Position numbers and translations under genes: made by a program
The notes under the pieces: generated by a model
Databases searched by the model: none
What the model saw: the letters and a program-made list of their open reading frames with translations, nothing else
Told to the model about the DNA's origin: nothing
In this document: positions 25,836 through 36,137 of the stretch, in pieces
Numbering within the stretch: the stretch's first letter is position 1
How the letters are laid out: every line of letters starts with the position of its first letter
DNA from: Clostridia bacterium
GTDB taxonomy: Bacteria; Bacillota; Clostridia; TANB77; CAG-508
Reading direction: 5' to 3'
Assembly: GCA_022799315.1 (NCBI GenBank)
Contig: JAAWOE010000002.1
Coordinates: 1-64,000 of the forward strand
DNA: 64,000 nucleotides

Positions 25836-28800
25836 TTATCCAAACAAGCTCATTTGATTAGATTGGCTTATTCCTTCTAAACATCCTGCATTTGTTAGCA
25901 TTTCTATTACTGATTTTCCTGCTCTTGAACGAATTTTTAAGTCATCTATGGACATAAATCTTCCATCTTTTCTTGCATCAACAATACTATCTGCTGCAAC
26001 ATTTCCAAGACCAGGAATACTATTTAATGGTGGTCTTATTTTTCCATCGTCAATTAAAAAGTTCTTTGAATCAGATTTATATAAATCTATTGGTAAAAAT
26101 TCAAAACCTCTTGCATACATTTCCCAAACAATTTCTAAGTCATCATACATATCTTTATCTTTTTGTGTTGCTACATTTCCCATAAGTTCAATTTCTTTCA
26201 TCTTGTTTTTTACTTTCTCTTTTCCATGGCACATAACATCACTATCAAATGCTTTTGCACGAATAGAAAAATATGCTGCGTAATATGCAAGTGGCTCGTG
26301 TACTTTAAACCAAGCAATTCTAAATGCGTTTGTTACATATGCTGCTGCATGGGCTTTGGGGAACATGTACTTGATTTTTTCACAAGATTTTATATACCAA
26401 TCTGGTACATCATGTTCTTTCATCATTTTCACATATTCTGCCCATTTTGCTGGGTCTTTTAATGCTTTACCTTTACGGACTGTCTCCATTATTTTAAATG
26501 CTGGGTTTGGCTCTAATCCTTTTTTCATAAGATATATCATAATATCATCACGACAACATATAGCTTCATTTAAAGTTACTGTTCCTTCTTGAATTAAACT
26601 TTGTGCATTTCCAAGCCACACGTCTGTACCATGTGATAATCCTGATATACGAATTAATTCATCAAATGTTTTTGGTTTTGTATCTAGTAACATTCCACGT
26701 ACAAATTTTGTACCAAACTCTGGAACTCCATAACTTCCAACTTCTGAATGTATTTGTTCTGGCGTTACTCCTAATGCATCTGTAGAAGAAAATATTGACA
26801 TTGTTGCTTTATCATCTAATGGTATCTTTGTAGGGTCTATTCCTGTAATATCTTGTAGCATTCTTATAACCGTCGGATCGTCATGCCCCAAAATATCAAG
26901 TTTTAATAAGTTTTGATCTATTGAGTGATAATCAAAATGTGTTGTAATAATATCTGAGTTTGGATCATCTGCTGGGTGTTGTACTGGACAAAATTCGTAA
27001 ATTTCTCTTCCTTTTGGTACAACGATAATTCCACCTGGATGCTGTCCTGTTGTTCTTTTTATGCCTGTACATCCTTTTGCAATTCTTACAGCTTCAGCAC
27101 TGTTTATTGGTATTCCTCTTTCTTCATAATATTTTTTTACATAACCAAAAGCCGTTTTATCTGCTACTGTTCCTATTGTTCCCGCTTTAAATGTAGTTCC
27201 TTTTCCAAATATTACTTCTGTATATCTATGTGCTTTTGCTTGGTATTCTCCTGAGAAGTTTAAGTCTATATCAGGTTCTTTATCTCCATTAAACCCAAGG
27301 AAGGTTTCAAATGGTATATCCATTCCATCCTTATCTAGTTTATGTCCACATTTTGGGCAATCTTTATCGGGTAGGTCAAACCCATTTTTATATCCATAAT
27401 CAGAAAAATCTGAATACTTACAATTTGGACAACGGTAATGTGCAGGAAGTGAGTTAACTTCCGTTATTCCTGTCATATTTGCTACAAATGATGACCCAAC
27501 AGAACCTCTTGAACCTACAATGTAGCCATCTTCATTAGATTTCCATACCAGTTTTTGAGCTATAATATACATTACAGAGAACCCATTTTTAATAATTGAT
27601 TGAAGTTCTTTATCAAGTCTTTCTTTTACTATTTGTGGCAATGGGTCACCATATAATTCTTTTGCCCTATTCATTGCAATATCTTCAATTTCTTTTTCAC
27701 ATCCTTCAATATGAGGAGGACATTTTTCAGGTGAAATTGGGCTAATTTGCTCACACATATCTGCAATTTTATTTGTATTTGTTACTACAAGTTCATATGC
27801 TTTATCTAAACCTAAGTATTTAAACTCTTCTATCATTTCATTTGTTGTTCTTAAATATAATGGTGCTTGTTCATCTGCATCATCATATCCTTGTCCTGCT
27901 TGTAATATTCTTCTATATATTTCGTCTTGTGGATCCATAAAGTGAACATCACAAGTAGCAACAACTAGTTTTCCTAGTTTTTCTCCTAATGCAACTATTT
28001 TCTTATTTATTTCTTGTAATGCTTCTACATCTGGTACAGTTCCATTTCGTACCATAAACATATTATTTCCATTAGGTTGAATTTCTAGATAGTCATAATC
28101 TTTTGCAATTTGTTCTACTTCTTCATCAGATTTACCTGCAACAATCGCTCTATATAATTCTCCCGCTTCACACGCACTTCCTAAAATCAATCCTTCAGAA
28201 TATTGTTTATATAATGATTTTAGAATTTTTGGTTTTTTATAAAAATAATTTAAATGTGAAAAAGATACTAGTTTATATAAGTTTTTTAATCCCACGTAGT
28301 TTTTAGCAAGAATTATTGCATGGTAGCTTGGCAACTTTTTAAAATCTGCTTTTCCAGCTCCTAATTCATCTATATCTTCTATTTTCTTTGCGCCTTGTTC
28401 TTTTAGCATATCTATCATTACTTTAAATACTTTTACAAGTGTAATTACATCATCTAATGCACGGTGAGCAACATCTACTTTTATTCCTAACTTATCTGCG
28501 ATAATTCCTAATTTATATTTTTTATAATCTGGAAATAAATCTTTTGCAAGTCTTAGCGTATCTATGTATGTATTTTCTAATTTTATTCCTAATTTTTCAG
28601 CATTATATTTAATAAATCCAACGTCAAAATCAGCGTTATGTGCTACTATAATTCTATCTCCAATAAATTCTAAAAATTTAGGTAATATCGTTTCAATAGT
28701 TTCTGAATCCTTTACCATTTCATCTGTAATATGTGTAACTTCAACCACTTCTTGTGGTATTGGTTTTTCTGGATTTACAAAACATTCAAACTCGTCAATT

Positions 28801-30191
28801 ACTTCACCATTTTTATATATAACTGCTCCAAGTTCTGTAATTTTTTCAGTTCTAAATGATAATCCTGTTGTTTCTATATCTAATACACAGTATTCAGCAT
28901 CTATATCTTGATTTTTTGGAAAACTTACAGATGGCGTTTTATCTGGTACAAGATATGCTTCAACTCCATATATAATTTTCATATCAGGATTATCTCTTCC
29001 TAATAATTTATGTGCTTCTGGGAATGCTTGTACAACACCATGATCTGTAATTGCAATAGATTTCCATCCCCATTTCATTGCACGTTTAATTAAGTCAGTT
29101 GCTGATGTCATACCATCCATTTGACTCATTTGTGTATGCATATGAAGTTCTACTCTTTTTTCTTTAGCAAGATCTTGTCTTTCTTGTTTTTTCTTTCCTG
29201 GTGTTTCCACAATTACATTTGCAATAACTCCTAGTTCTTTTGCAAATGGATCAAATTGTGCTGTTCCAGAAATACGCACTCCTTTTGCATCTGAAATTCT
29301 TCCAAGTACTGCTTTTGCTTTTTCAGCTTCAACAAAGGCCTTACAAGTAATAGTACTTGTACCATCATATAAATCAAACATTACTAGGAATTTTCCACTT
29401 TTTAGTTCACGTGAATCTGTATTTATAATTTCTCCCTCTAATGCAATTTTGCCACTATCAATTGATATATCAGCTACTTTTACAATTGTATCTTTTATAT
29501 TTGCATTTCTTCCTAATATTAGTGGTGTTTTTTCTTCTGGTTCTTCTTGTGGCAAATCTTCGCTACTTACTTGTTCTTCTACTTCCTTTTTCTCTTCTTT
29601 CTCATTTTCTTCTTGCTCTTCTAATGCTGCTTGTGCTTCGCTTATTGCTTTTTCTATTTCATATTTTTCTGTCATTTTAGATTTTTGCTCTATTTTTTGT
29701 ATTTCTTCTTCTTTTAGAGCTTCTATATATTTAACTTTATATGTTTTTCCATATAAACTTTTTAAGGTGTCTTCTAATATCTTGTCAAATCCTCTTGCAT
29801 TTAAAAAGTCCACTCCATTTACACATATTGTAACTATTACAAGCTTATCTTGTATCTGAATTTTACTATTTTGTAATAATACTTTTGTTAATGGATATTT
29901 ATATGACATATATTCTACGATGGTTTTCCAGCTAGCTTCTATAGTTGGAATCTCTATATTGTCTTCATATTTCAAATCTATCTCTACAATTTCTATATTA
30001 AATCTAGACTTTAAATAATTTTCAAAAGATACTAATTCTTTTACTGCTATGTATTCTTCTGGTTTTAAATCTATTTCTAGTTTATTCGTTTTTTTATATA
30101 AATTAATTTTTTCTATTTTACATTGATTAATACTACTATCTTCTTTATAGTCACCAAATATTTCTTTAACTGTTTTTAGTTCTTCTTGCAT
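25836..30191 (-). CDS. polC: DNA polymerase III PolC (alpha subunit with proofreading domain)
   Basis: 1451 residues, the replicative polymerase of low-GC Gram-positives. Order: N-terminal domain, a charged linker (about 160-220), an OB fold (about 225-330), the PHP domain from VELHMHTQMSQMDGM near 347, an inserted 3'-5' exonuclease starting at VLDIETTGLSF near 425 with HNADFDVGF, and the rest of PHP. A four-cysteine ribbon (CPNCKY..CPKCGH) precedes the palm with catalytic EPDIDLNFSG, and GLGNVAADSIV is the helix-hairpin-helix. Length is normal. AGGGAGG precedes the ATG at 30191. Confidence 0.97.
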   Translation of the reverse strand: MQEELKTVKEIFGDYKEDSSINQCKIEKINLYKKTNKLEIDLKPEEYIAVKELVSFENYLKSRFNIEIVEIDLKYEDNIEIPTIEASWKTIVEYMSYKYPLTKVLLQNSKIQIQDKLVIVTICVNGVDFLNARGFDKILEDTLKSLYGKTYKVKYIEALKEEEIQKIEQKSKMTEKYEIEKAISEAQAALEEQEENEKEEKKEVEEQVSSEDLPQEEPEEKTPLILGRNANIKDTIVKVADISIDSGKIALEGEIINTDSRELKSGKFLVMFDLYDGTSTITCKAFVEAEKAKAVLGRISDAKGVRISGTAQFDPFAKELGVIANVIVETPGKKKQERQDLAKEKRVELHMHTQMSQMDGMTSATDLIKRAMKWGWKSIAITDHGVVQAFPEAHKLLGRDNPDMKIIYGVEAYLVPDKTPSVSFPKNQDIDAEYCVLDIETTGLSFRTEKITELGAVIYKNGEVIDEFECFVNPEKPIPQEVVEVTHITDEMVKDSETIETILPKFLEFIGDRIIVAHNADFDVGFIKYNAEKLGIKLENTYIDTLRLAKDLFPDYKKYKLGIIADKLGIKVDVAHRALDDVITLVKVFKVMIDMLKEQGAKKIEDIDELGAGKADFKKLPSYHAIILAKNYVGLKNLYKLVSFSHLNYFYKKPKILKSLYKQYSEGLILGSACEAGELYRAIVAGKSDEEVEQIAKDYDYLEIQPNGNNMFMVRNGTVPDVEALQEINKKIVALGEKLGKLVVATCDVHFMDPQDEIYRRILQAGQGYDDADEQAPLYLRTTNEMIEEFKYLGLDKAYELVVTNTNKIADMCEQISPISPEKCPPHIEGCEKEIEDIAMNRAKELYGDPLPQIVKERLDKELQSIIKNGFSVMYIIAQKLVWKSNEDGYIVGSRGSVGSSFVANMTGITEVNSLPAHYRCPNCKYSDFSDYGYKNGFDLPDKDCPKCGHKLDKDGMDIPFETFLGFNGDKEPDIDLNFSGEYQAKAHRYTEVIFGKGTTFKAGTIGTVADKTAFGYVKKYYEERGIPINSAEAVRIAKGCTGIKRTTGQHPGGIIVVPKGREIYEFCPVQHPADDPNSDIITTHFDYHSIDQNLLKLDILGHDDPTVIRMLQDITGIDPTKIPLDDKATMSIFSSTDALGVTPEQIHSEVGSYGVPEFGTKFVRGMLLDTKPKTFDELIRISGLSHGTDVWLGNAQSLIQEGTVTLNEAICCRDDIMIYLMKKGLEPNPAFKIMETVRKGKALKDPAKWAEYVKMMKEHDVPDWYIKSCEKIKYMFPKAHAAAYVTNAFRIAWFKVHEPLAYYAAYFSIRAKAFDSDVMCHGKEKVKNKMKEIELMGNVATQKDKDMYDDLEIVWEMYARGFEFLPIDLYKSDSKNFLIDDGKIRPPLNSIPGLGNVAADSIVDARKDGRFMSIDDLKIRSRAGKSVIEMLTNAGCLEGISQSNQMSLFG

Positions 30192-30289
30192 TAAAATGTG
30201 CCTCCCTTTTATAAATGCTATTTTATCATATGATGTCGAAATTTAAAACAATAAAAACAAATAATTTATTTATTTTTAATAAATAAAAT

Positions 30290-30322
30290 GTAGAGGGTCG
30301 ACACCTTTGTCGACTCTCTACA
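30290..30322. repeat. GC-rich palindrome, GTAGAG/CTCTAC ended
   Basis: GTAGAGGGTCGACACC and TTTGTCGACTCTCTAC form an extended hairpin in the gap between the 30327 gene and polC. It is a variant of the CCCCTAC family, with GTCGAC stems as at 25.1 and 61.6 kb. Confidence 0.75.
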
Positions 30323-30326
30323 TTAT

Positions 30327-32027
30327 TTATACATTATTCTGTGTTCCTATTGTATTATTTGTATTGGTTATTTGGTTTGTGTTATTTTGCCCGTTTCCAT
30401 TACCTTGTGTTATAGTTGTAGTCTGTTCTGGTGTTGGAGTCTGTGGAACTTGTTCTTCTTGTTGTACAGTATGCACTATTTCCAATTTTTGATTGTACAA
30501 TTGTTTTAATCTATTTACTATTTGTTGTGTTAAAGTAGCAATATATTTTGGTGTAAAGTCATTTACTGTTGCTGAATTTTCTCTTACTAGGCTTTCTATT
30601 ACAAGCCCTGTTGTTTGTTTTGTAATAGTTTTTGCATTTACTGTAAAATATGTTGTATCATTATTGTTTATATTTATAACTATATTTGAATCAACTTCGC
30701 CATTTGTAATGTTATTAGTTGTTGTATCTGTCATGGCTACTTTTACTGTCTCATCACCTTTTGTATACGTTAAAATATATGTGCTTTCATATTGTCCATC
30801 ATTAATTTGTTTTTCAATTTCTATGTCCTTTATAATTATACTTTTATCTATTTTTGGCATAAGATTTTTAAGTATTTCTTTTGCTTCCCAAGCTTCTGTT
30901 TTCTGTTCATTTTGATTTTGATTTGCATTAGGGTCTTGGATTACAGCATATCCATCATCTACTGGTGCTTCTGGTTCTGGCTCTGGTTCTTCTACATAAG
31001 TATAATTAAAATCTAACACTGCCTTTATGGCATTATTATTTTTCAAATAAGTTATGCCTATACCTTCATTGTTATCATCTACTATTACTGTTTTTACAAG
31101 TTGTTTGTCTTTTTCATAAACAAGAACTTTAACACTTCCCATTTTTGAAGTCTGTCCTAATCTTGTAATTTCATTTTGTAATATAGTTTCTAAGCTATCT
31201 AAACTAATATCTTTATTTATTAAAGTAACTTTTTGTAACAGTATGTTTAATGTTTGATTATCTTGTAGAGTTTCTTGTAATATAGAAATTATAAGGTTTG
31301 TCCATTCTTGTTTTGTTAATTCTAGTGTATACGCATTAGTAATAATATCCCTATCATTTATATTAATAGTTACATTGGTTTGCTTTTTATATTTTTCTTT
31401 AGATACATTCTTGTTAATTACATTTATATATTTTGTATATAAATATTCTTTTTCTTCATCTGTTAATTTTAAAAGCTCTTTAAAATCCACCTTTTCTATT
31501 TGGTTTGGAATTTTAGATATATCTTCTAATTCAAATTTTTTTGCTAGTCCTTTTAAATTACTATTATTAAAAGCTAAATATTTGTTCACAACTTCATCAG
31601 ATTTTAAAGCATACAAGTTTCCATCTTGAATATATTTTAGCTTAAACAATTCTCTAGTTAAGAAATTAATTGTAGTTTCGCTAGATGCTTTATTGTTAAC
31701 TGGGTCTGCTTTTTTAGAATAGTTCATACTAAAATTTCTTGCAGGTATTGTTTGGTTTGCTATTTGTGGATCATTTGATACTAACTGAAAATTAAAATTT
31801 GTATCTGTTGTATGTTCGCTTTTCTTTATATTATCTAATACTTCGTTTTGTGAATATATTACAAAATCTTCTAAAATTTCCCCATTTTGTAATGCATATC
31901 TAAAAAACAGTTCTTGATTGCTCTTAAAAATGTCTGTTTTTAAATATAGTAATAATCCTATTACTATTGCTATAACAATTACTACTATTACACTAATCGC
32001 AATAACTAATTTGCTTTTGTTTTTCAT
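30327..32027 (-). CDS. Membrane-anchored extracytoplasmic protein, unknown function
   Basis: 566 residues. A basic start (KNKSKLV) and one membrane helix (about 8-29) leave the remainder outside. The body has two related-looking stretches with repeated strands (NVTININDRDIITNAYTLEL near 210-230; IVININNNDTTYFTVNAKTI near 450). A Pro-Glu linker EEPEPEPEAPVDDG lies near 345, and the tail is low-complexity and rich in Gln/Thr/Asn. This is a wall or membrane-surface protein; I do not recognise the family. It lies 16 bases downstream of rlmB, possibly co-transcribed. ATG at 32027 after GGAGAGGGAATAT. Confidence 0.8.
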   Translation of the reverse strand: MKNKSKLVIAISVIVVIVIAIVIGLLLYLKTDIFKSNQELFFRYALQNGEILEDFVIYSQNEVLDNIKKSEHTTDTNFNFQLVSNDPQIANQTIPARNFSMNYSKKADPVNNKASSETTINFLTRELFKLKYIQDGNLYALKSDEVVNKYLAFNNSNLKGLAKKFELEDISKIPNQIEKVDFKELLKLTDEEKEYLYTKYINVINKNVSKEKYKKQTNVTININDRDIITNAYTLELTKQEWTNLIISILQETLQDNQTLNILLQKVTLINKDISLDSLETILQNEITRLGQTSKMGSVKVLVYEKDKQLVKTVIVDDNNEGIGITYLKNNNAIKAVLDFNYTYVEEPEPEPEAPVDDGYAVIQDPNANQNQNEQKTEAWEAKEILKNLMPKIDKSIIIKDIEIEKQINDGQYESTYILTYTKGDETVKVAMTDTTTNNITNGEVDSNIVININNNDTTYFTVNAKTITKQTTGLVIESLVRENSATVNDFTPKYIATLTQQIVNRLKQLYNQKLEIVHTVQQEEQVPQTPTPEQTTTITQGNGNGQNNTNQITNTNNTIGTQNNV

Positions 32028-32043
32028 ATATTCCCTCTCCTTT

Positions 32044-32811
32044 TTATTTAGTAATCCTTTGTTTTACCGCTTCATATACTACTATTCCTGCTGAAACAGA
32101 TGCATTTAGTGAAGTTATCCTTCCCTTCATCGGAATTTTTATTAAGAAATCACAGTTTTCTTTTACAAGTCTACTCATTCCAAAACCTTCACTACCAATT
32201 ACAATTGCAAGTGGTCCTGTTAAATCTTGATTGTAATAATATTTGTTTGTATCCATATCTGTTCCACAAATCCAGATACCTTCCTTTTTTAAGGTATTAA
32301 TTGTTTCATTAATATTATTAACTCTTGCAATTTTCATATGTTCTACTGCTCCTGCAGATACTTTGTTTACTGTACTGTTTACAGATGCTGCTCTTCTTTT
32401 TGGTATGATTATTCCATGTACGCCTGCAGTTTCAGCTGTTCTTATAATAGAACCTAAATTATGTGGATCTTCTATTCCATCTAATATTAGTATAAATGGG
32501 TCTTCATTTCTTTTCTTTGCAAGGTCTATTATATCATAAACATCACAGTAGTCAAATGGTGGAACAATTGCAATAATTCCTTGGGCGTTAGGTGTTTGTA
32601 CCATTTGTCTAAACTTTTGCTTATCAATTTCTGTAACTAGTATTTTTCTTTCATTAGCTTTTGCTAAAATCTTATTAATAGAACCTTGTTTTTCTCCCTT
32701 TTCTATATAGATTTTGTTAATATCTTTTCCAGATTCTATTAATTCTAGTACTGCATTTCTTCCTTCTACTTGATCTTGATATTGTTCTTTTTCTACTTTA
32801 TTATCTTTCAT
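32044..32811 (-). CDS. rlmB: 23S rRNA (guanosine-2'-O)-methyltransferase, TrmH/SpoU family
   Basis: 255 residues. An N-terminal substrate-binding domain (VEGRNAVLELIESGKDINKI near 16-35) precedes the SPOUT knot. LDGIEDPHNLGSIIRTAE near 110-127, IVIGSEGFGMSRLVKENCD near 205-223 and IPMKGRITSLNASVSAGIV near 228-246 are SpoU motifs 1-3. It methylates a 23S rRNA guanosine; RlmB and TrmH family members are hard to separate from sequence alone. It follows lepA after a gene remnant. Confidence 0.92.
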   Translation of the reverse strand: MKDNKVEKEQYQDQVEGRNAVLELIESGKDINKIYIEKGEKQGSINKILAKANERKILVTEIDKQKFRQMVQTPNAQGIIAIVPPFDYCDVYDIIDLAKKRNEDPFILILDGIEDPHNLGSIIRTAETAGVHGIIIPKRRAASVNSTVNKVSAGAVEHMKIARVNNINETINTLKKEGIWICGTDMDTNKYYYNQDLTGPLAIVIGSEGFGMSRLVKENCDFLIKIPMKGRITSLNASVSAGIVVYEAVKQRITK

Positions 32812-32813
32812 TT

Positions 32814-32924
32814 TTATTCTCCTTTATAGAATACATATTCTAACGCTTTTGCTACACCATCATTATTGTTTGTATCTGTTATATAATCTGCTTTTGATTT
32901 TACATATTCATTTGCATTTCCCAT
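32814..32924 (-). pseudogene. Remnant of a Cof-type HAD phosphatase (last 36 residues)
   Basis: Between lepA and rlmB the frame from ATG at 32922-32924 to TAA at 32814 reads MGNANEYVKSKADYITDTNN and on through NDGVAKALEY. This is the C-terminal motif of Cof/IIB HAD hydrolases (AMGNA..vK..AdyvT.sN..dGVa.al). Everything before MGNA is missing: lepA stops eight bases upstream. It ends three bases before the rlmB start and provides its GGAG site. Either the front of the gene was deleted, or the piece is kept only for coupling. Confidence 0.65.
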
Positions 32925-32932
32925 AACAATTT

Positions 32933-34744
32933 TTATTCATCATCTAATTTTAGTACACTTAAGAATGCTTCTTGTGGTATGTCTACATTTCCAATTTGTC
33001 TCATCTTCTTTTTACCTTTTTTTTGTTTTTCTAGTAGTTTTTTCTTTCTTGTAATATCTCCACCATAGCATTTTGCAAGTACATCTTTTCTCATTGCAGA
33101 TATTGTTTCTCTTGCTATAATTTGTCCTCCAATTACTGCTTGAATTGGTATTGCAAATAATTGTCTTGGAATAACAGTTTTTAGTTTTTCTACCATTTTC
33201 TTTCCTCTTGTATAACTAGAGTCTTTATGAACAATAAAGCTTAATGCATCTACTCCTTCTCCATTAACTCTTATATCTAGTTTTACAAGTTCTGCTCTTC
33301 TATATTCTTTAAATTCATAATCAAATGATGCATAACCTTTTGTTTTTGATTTTAATTGGTCAAAGAAATCATAAATAATTTCATTTAATGGCAATTCATA
33401 AATAAGTGTTACTCTTGTCGCATCTAAATATTTCATATCAACATATACACCACGTCTATTTTGGCATATCTCCATAATATTTCCAACATAATCTTTTGGT
33501 GTTAAAATCTCTGCTTTAACAATTGGTTCTTCCATGTATGAAATTTCTTGTGGCGCTGGCAAATCTGCTGGATTATATAATTCTTCTACTGTTCCATCTG
33601 TTTTATATACTTTATATATAACTGATGGAGATGTTGTAATTAAGCTTAAATCAAATTCTCTATCTAGTCTTTCTTCAATAATTTCTAAGTGTAATAACCC
33701 TAAAAATCCACATCTAAACCCAAATCCTAATGCAGTTGAAGTTTCTGCTTCATATTGTAATGCTGCATCATTTAATTTTAATTTTTCTAATGCCACTTTT
33801 AAATTCTCGTAGTCACTTCCATCTACTGGGTACAATCCACAATATACCATCGGATTTACTTTTTTATAACCTTGTAGAGCTTCACTTGCTGGTTTATTAT
33901 TTAATGTAATTGTATCTCCAACATGAATATCTGATAAGTTTTTAATACTTGCTGCAATATATCCAACTTCTCCTGCAAGTAGTTCTTTACTAGGCACATA
34001 AGTTCCTGGCTCAAAATGTCCCACTTCTGTAACTGTAAATACTTTTTCTGCAGCCATTAATTTTATTTCGTCTCCTACTTTTACGCTTCCATCAACTACA
34101 CGTACATATGCAATTGCACCTTTGTAGTTATCATAAAAAGAATCAAATATTAAACATTTAAGTTCTGAATTTTCATTTCCTTTAGGAGCTGGTATATCTG
34201 TTACAATTCTTTCTAGTACTTCTTCAACATTTAATCCAGATTTTGCAGAAATACAAGGTGCATCCATTGCAGGAATTCCAATTATATCTTCAATTTCTTT
34301 TTTCACTTCATCTGGTCTTGCATTTGGTAAGTCTATTTTATTTATAACTGGCAATATTTCTAAGTTGTTATCTAATGCTAAATATACATTTGCAAGTGTT
34401 TGTGCTTCTACTCCTTGGCTTGAATCTACCACTAATATTGCTCCATCACATGCAGCAAGGCTTCTTGATACTTCATAGTTAAAATCTACATGCCCTGGTG
34501 TATCTATTAAATTAAAGGTATATTCTTCTCCATTTTTTGCAGTATATGCCATTCTAACCGCTTGAGATTTAATTGTAATTCCTCTTTCTTTTTCTAGCTC
34601 CATATTGTCTAGCACTTGGCTCTCCATCTCACGTTCAGAAAGTACACCTGTCATTTCAATTAATCTATCAGCAAGTGTTGATTTTCCGTGGTCTATATGT
34701 GCAATAATACTAAAATTTCTAATATGCTCTTGTCTATTACTCAT
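32933..34744 (-). CDS. lepA: Elongation factor 4 (LepA)
   Basis: 603 residues, translational GTPase that acts on stalled or mistranslocated ribosomes. G1 [14 protein letters not shown] near 15-28, G2 around RGITIK, G3 DTPGHVDF, G4 NKIDLPNA. The LepA-specific C-terminal domain follows, with [19 protein letters not shown] near 570-590. Length is standard. It starts four bases after the nucleotidase gene. A ribosome-quality factor may be of interest beside the frameshifts described here, but lepA is near universal. Confidence 0.97.
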   Translation of the reverse strand: MSNRQEHIRNFSIIAHIDHGKSTLADRLIEMTGVLSEREMESQVLDNMELEKERGITIKSQAVRMAYTAKNGEEYTFNLIDTPGHVDFNYEVSRSLAACDGAILVVDSSQGVEAQTLANVYLALDNNLEILPVINKIDLPNARPDEVKKEIEDIIGIPAMDAPCISAKSGLNVEEVLERIVTDIPAPKGNENSELKCLIFDSFYDNYKGAIAYVRVVDGSVKVGDEIKLMAAEKVFTVTEVGHFEPGTYVPSKELLAGEVGYIAASIKNLSDIHVGDTITLNNKPASEALQGYKKVNPMVYCGLYPVDGSDYENLKVALEKLKLNDAALQYEAETSTALGFGFRCGFLGLLHLEIIEERLDREFDLSLITTSPSVIYKVYKTDGTVEELYNPADLPAPQEISYMEEPIVKAEILTPKDYVGNIMEICQNRRGVYVDMKYLDATRVTLIYELPLNEIIYDFFDQLKSKTKGYASFDYEFKEYRRAELVKLDIRVNGEGVDALSFIVHKDSSYTRGKKMVEKLKTVIPRQLFAIPIQAVIGGQIIARETISAMRKDVLAKCYGGDITRKKKLLEKQKKGKKKMRQIGNVDIPQEAFLSVLKLDDE

Positions 34745-34748
34745 AACG

Positions 34749-35330
34749 CTATTTTTCCTCCATACTTAAGTTATATATGTATCTATATACTTCTCCCCAA
34801 TGATTTACTTCTTTTAAGTATTCATTTTCTTTTAGCTTTTCTCTATTTACATCTCTAAAATATAATGTTTTTATTTTATTTTCTACAAGCTTTTTACAAT
34901 GAATTGGGCTATCATCAATCATTAGGTCGATTTCTTCTTGTTTACAAATTTTTGCTTTATCATCTGCTTTCCAATAACATTTATCAAATTCTAAACTATA
35001 ACTTTTAAATTCTTCTATACACTCCTCTACAGATGGTCCAATTCTTCCTCTTGCTGTAATAACTACTAATTCGTGACCATCTTTTTTTAGCATATCTAGT
35101 ATTCGTTTTGCACCAGGCATTAAGTTTGCTCTTCCAAGTATTTCTTTCATATTACTTCTAAATTCTATCAATTGTTCTTTTGTCCAATTATATCTACATT
35201 CTTCCCAAAATTCCTCTGGATGTTCTGCCCCATTTCCTTTATATTTTAGTAAATCATCTAATTCTGCTTGTATTCTAATTTCATTTTCAGAATCGAATAT
35301 AACTCCATCTACATCTATTCCTATTTTCAT
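34749..35330 (-). CDS. 5'-nucleotidase-like HAD phosphatase (NT5C family)
   Basis: 193 residues from the ATG at 35330, which has TAAGGAGAGATAAA before it; in-frame starts further upstream lack a site. [18 protein letters not shown] holds the nucleophile and acid aspartates at about 5-7. [20 protein letters not shown] and VITARG form motif II, and [10 protein letters not shown] motif IV. This fits the deoxyribonucleotidase/YorS-like group (PF06941). Substrate unknown. It is coupled to lepA with a 4-base gap. Confidence 0.85.
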   Translation of the reverse strand: MKIGIDVDGVIFDSENEIRIQAELDDLLKYKGNGAEHPEEFWEECRYNWTKEQLIEFRSNMKEILGRANLMPGAKRILDMLKKDGHELVVITARGRIGPSVEECIEEFKSYSLEFDKCYWKADDKAKICKQEEIDLMIDDSPIHCKKLVENKIKTLYFRDVNREKLKENEYLKEVNHWGEVYRYIYNLSMEEK

Positions 35331-35497
35331 TTTATCTCTCCTTAAATTTATTGCTATTTTATCATACAACCCTAAAAAGCACAATATGTATTGTTTTAAA
35401 TATTAAATTATTTAACATAATGTTGTATAATATTTTTATACATTTATATGTGTGTATACTCTATCGCTAGCTTCATATATTATAAGGAGGAGATAAT

Positions 35498-35686
35498 ATG
35501 ACAACTCGCAAAGATCGAATCGAAAACATCATTGGCAACTTGCCTGCAGGCGAATCCACAGTAATTAATATGTTTCCCAGTGAATACAGGCGGTTTAAGA
35601 AGGCGTAGCCTTCGATGGATTTTGAAATCATCGAAACGGAAGAGAAACCTGGCTATAAAAGCCACCGCGTAAAAGTCACCTTTTAA
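35498..35686 (+). pseudogene. Small foreign-looking gene broken by an in-frame amber codon
   Basis: From the ATG at 35498 (TAAGGAGGAGATAAT before it) the frame runs to TAA at about 35684. It gives MTTRKDRIENIIGNLPAGES, then VINMFPSEYRRFKKA, a TAG at 35606-35608, then PSMDFEIIETEEKPGYKSHR and VKVTF. Text on both sides of TAG looks like one protein. Codons such as CGC, GGC, GCG, CTG-like and CGG, and higher GC than neighbours, suggest recent transfer. It holds an in-frame AGG CGG pair (CGG at 35588-35590), the only CGG in the window outside frameshift sites. UAG is a stop elsewhere here, so this is probably a dead gene. Function unknown. Confidence 0.55.
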
Positions 35687-35711
35687 CTGTAACTATTGGT
35701 GCGATGGAGTG

Positions 35712-35744
35712 AAAAGAGGCTCAAGTTCTTGTAGAGTCTCTTTT
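35712..35744 (+). terminator. Intrinsic terminator after the amber-interrupted gene
   Basis: AAAAGAGGCTC (35712-35722) pairs with GAGTCTCTTTT (35734-35744), then T continues. A dedicated plus-strand terminator supports a self-contained gene cassette. Confidence 0.8.
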
Positions 35745-35782
35745 TTATTTTGTAAATTTCTTATATAATTATTTTATATTTA

Positions 35783-35811
35783 TTGAAATATTCGACATAA
35801 TGTGTTAGAAT
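35783..35811 (+). promoter_or_regulatory. Promoter of the 81-residue plus-strand gene
   Basis: TTGAAA (35783-35788) and TAGAAT (35806-35811) with 17-base spacing, 60 bases ahead of the ATG at 35871. Confidence 0.65.
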
Positions 35812-35870
35812 TAAGAAGATAATCTGTTTTATTTGTTTAAAAATCATTGTTGAAAAGGAGACATTAAATC

Positions 35871-36116
35871 ATGAGTACATCATCAAAAACTTTATCAACA
35901 GCATTAAATGAGTTATTGCGTGGTCTTTGGAAAGACAAAACAGTTTGTATTGGCAATATGAATAAGACATTGGCCGAAGAGTTGCCACGCAAAGCCGAGG
36001 TTTACTTTTTGCCACACACAGTGTCAATAATCTCATTAAAGCGTCAGGAGGGAAACTGCTTGTATTCAGCAGAATATACTCTTATTGAGGCTAAGAAACA
36101 GAAAAAAGGGGCTTGA
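35871..36116 (+). CDS. Small protein of unknown function (81 residues), foreign codon use
   Basis: ATG at 35871 with AAAGGAGACATTAAATC. The protein starts MSTSSKTLSTALNELLRGLW, then KDKTVCIGNMNKTLAEELPR and VYFLPHTVSIISLKR, and ends with a lysine-rich tail. It is predicted soluble, alpha/beta, with no known motif. Codon choice (GCC GAG, CGC, GGC, CTG-like) is richer in GC than flanking genes. It has its own promoter and terminator and runs against its neighbours. Together with the preceding broken gene it looks like a small acquired cassette. I do not recognise the family. Confidence 0.7.
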   Translation: MSTSSKTLSTALNELLRGLWKDKTVCIGNMNKTLAEELPRKAEVYFLPHTVSIISLKRQEGNCLYSAEYTLIEAKKQKKGA

Positions 36117-36137
36117 TTTTTAAGCCCCCATTTTTTA
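36102..36137. terminator. Bidirectional terminator between the 81-residue gene and uvrB
   Basis: GGGGCTT (36108-36114) pairs with AAGCCCC (36122-36128), flanked by A6 and T6, so it works in both directions. Confidence 0.85.

Noticed and set aside
35606..35608. UAG as a reassigned sense codon (pyrrolysine or other) in the small plus-strand gene
   Set aside because: TAG serves as the normal stop of the genes ending at 12059 and 13423 and of the tmRNA tag frame, so a broken gene is simpler.
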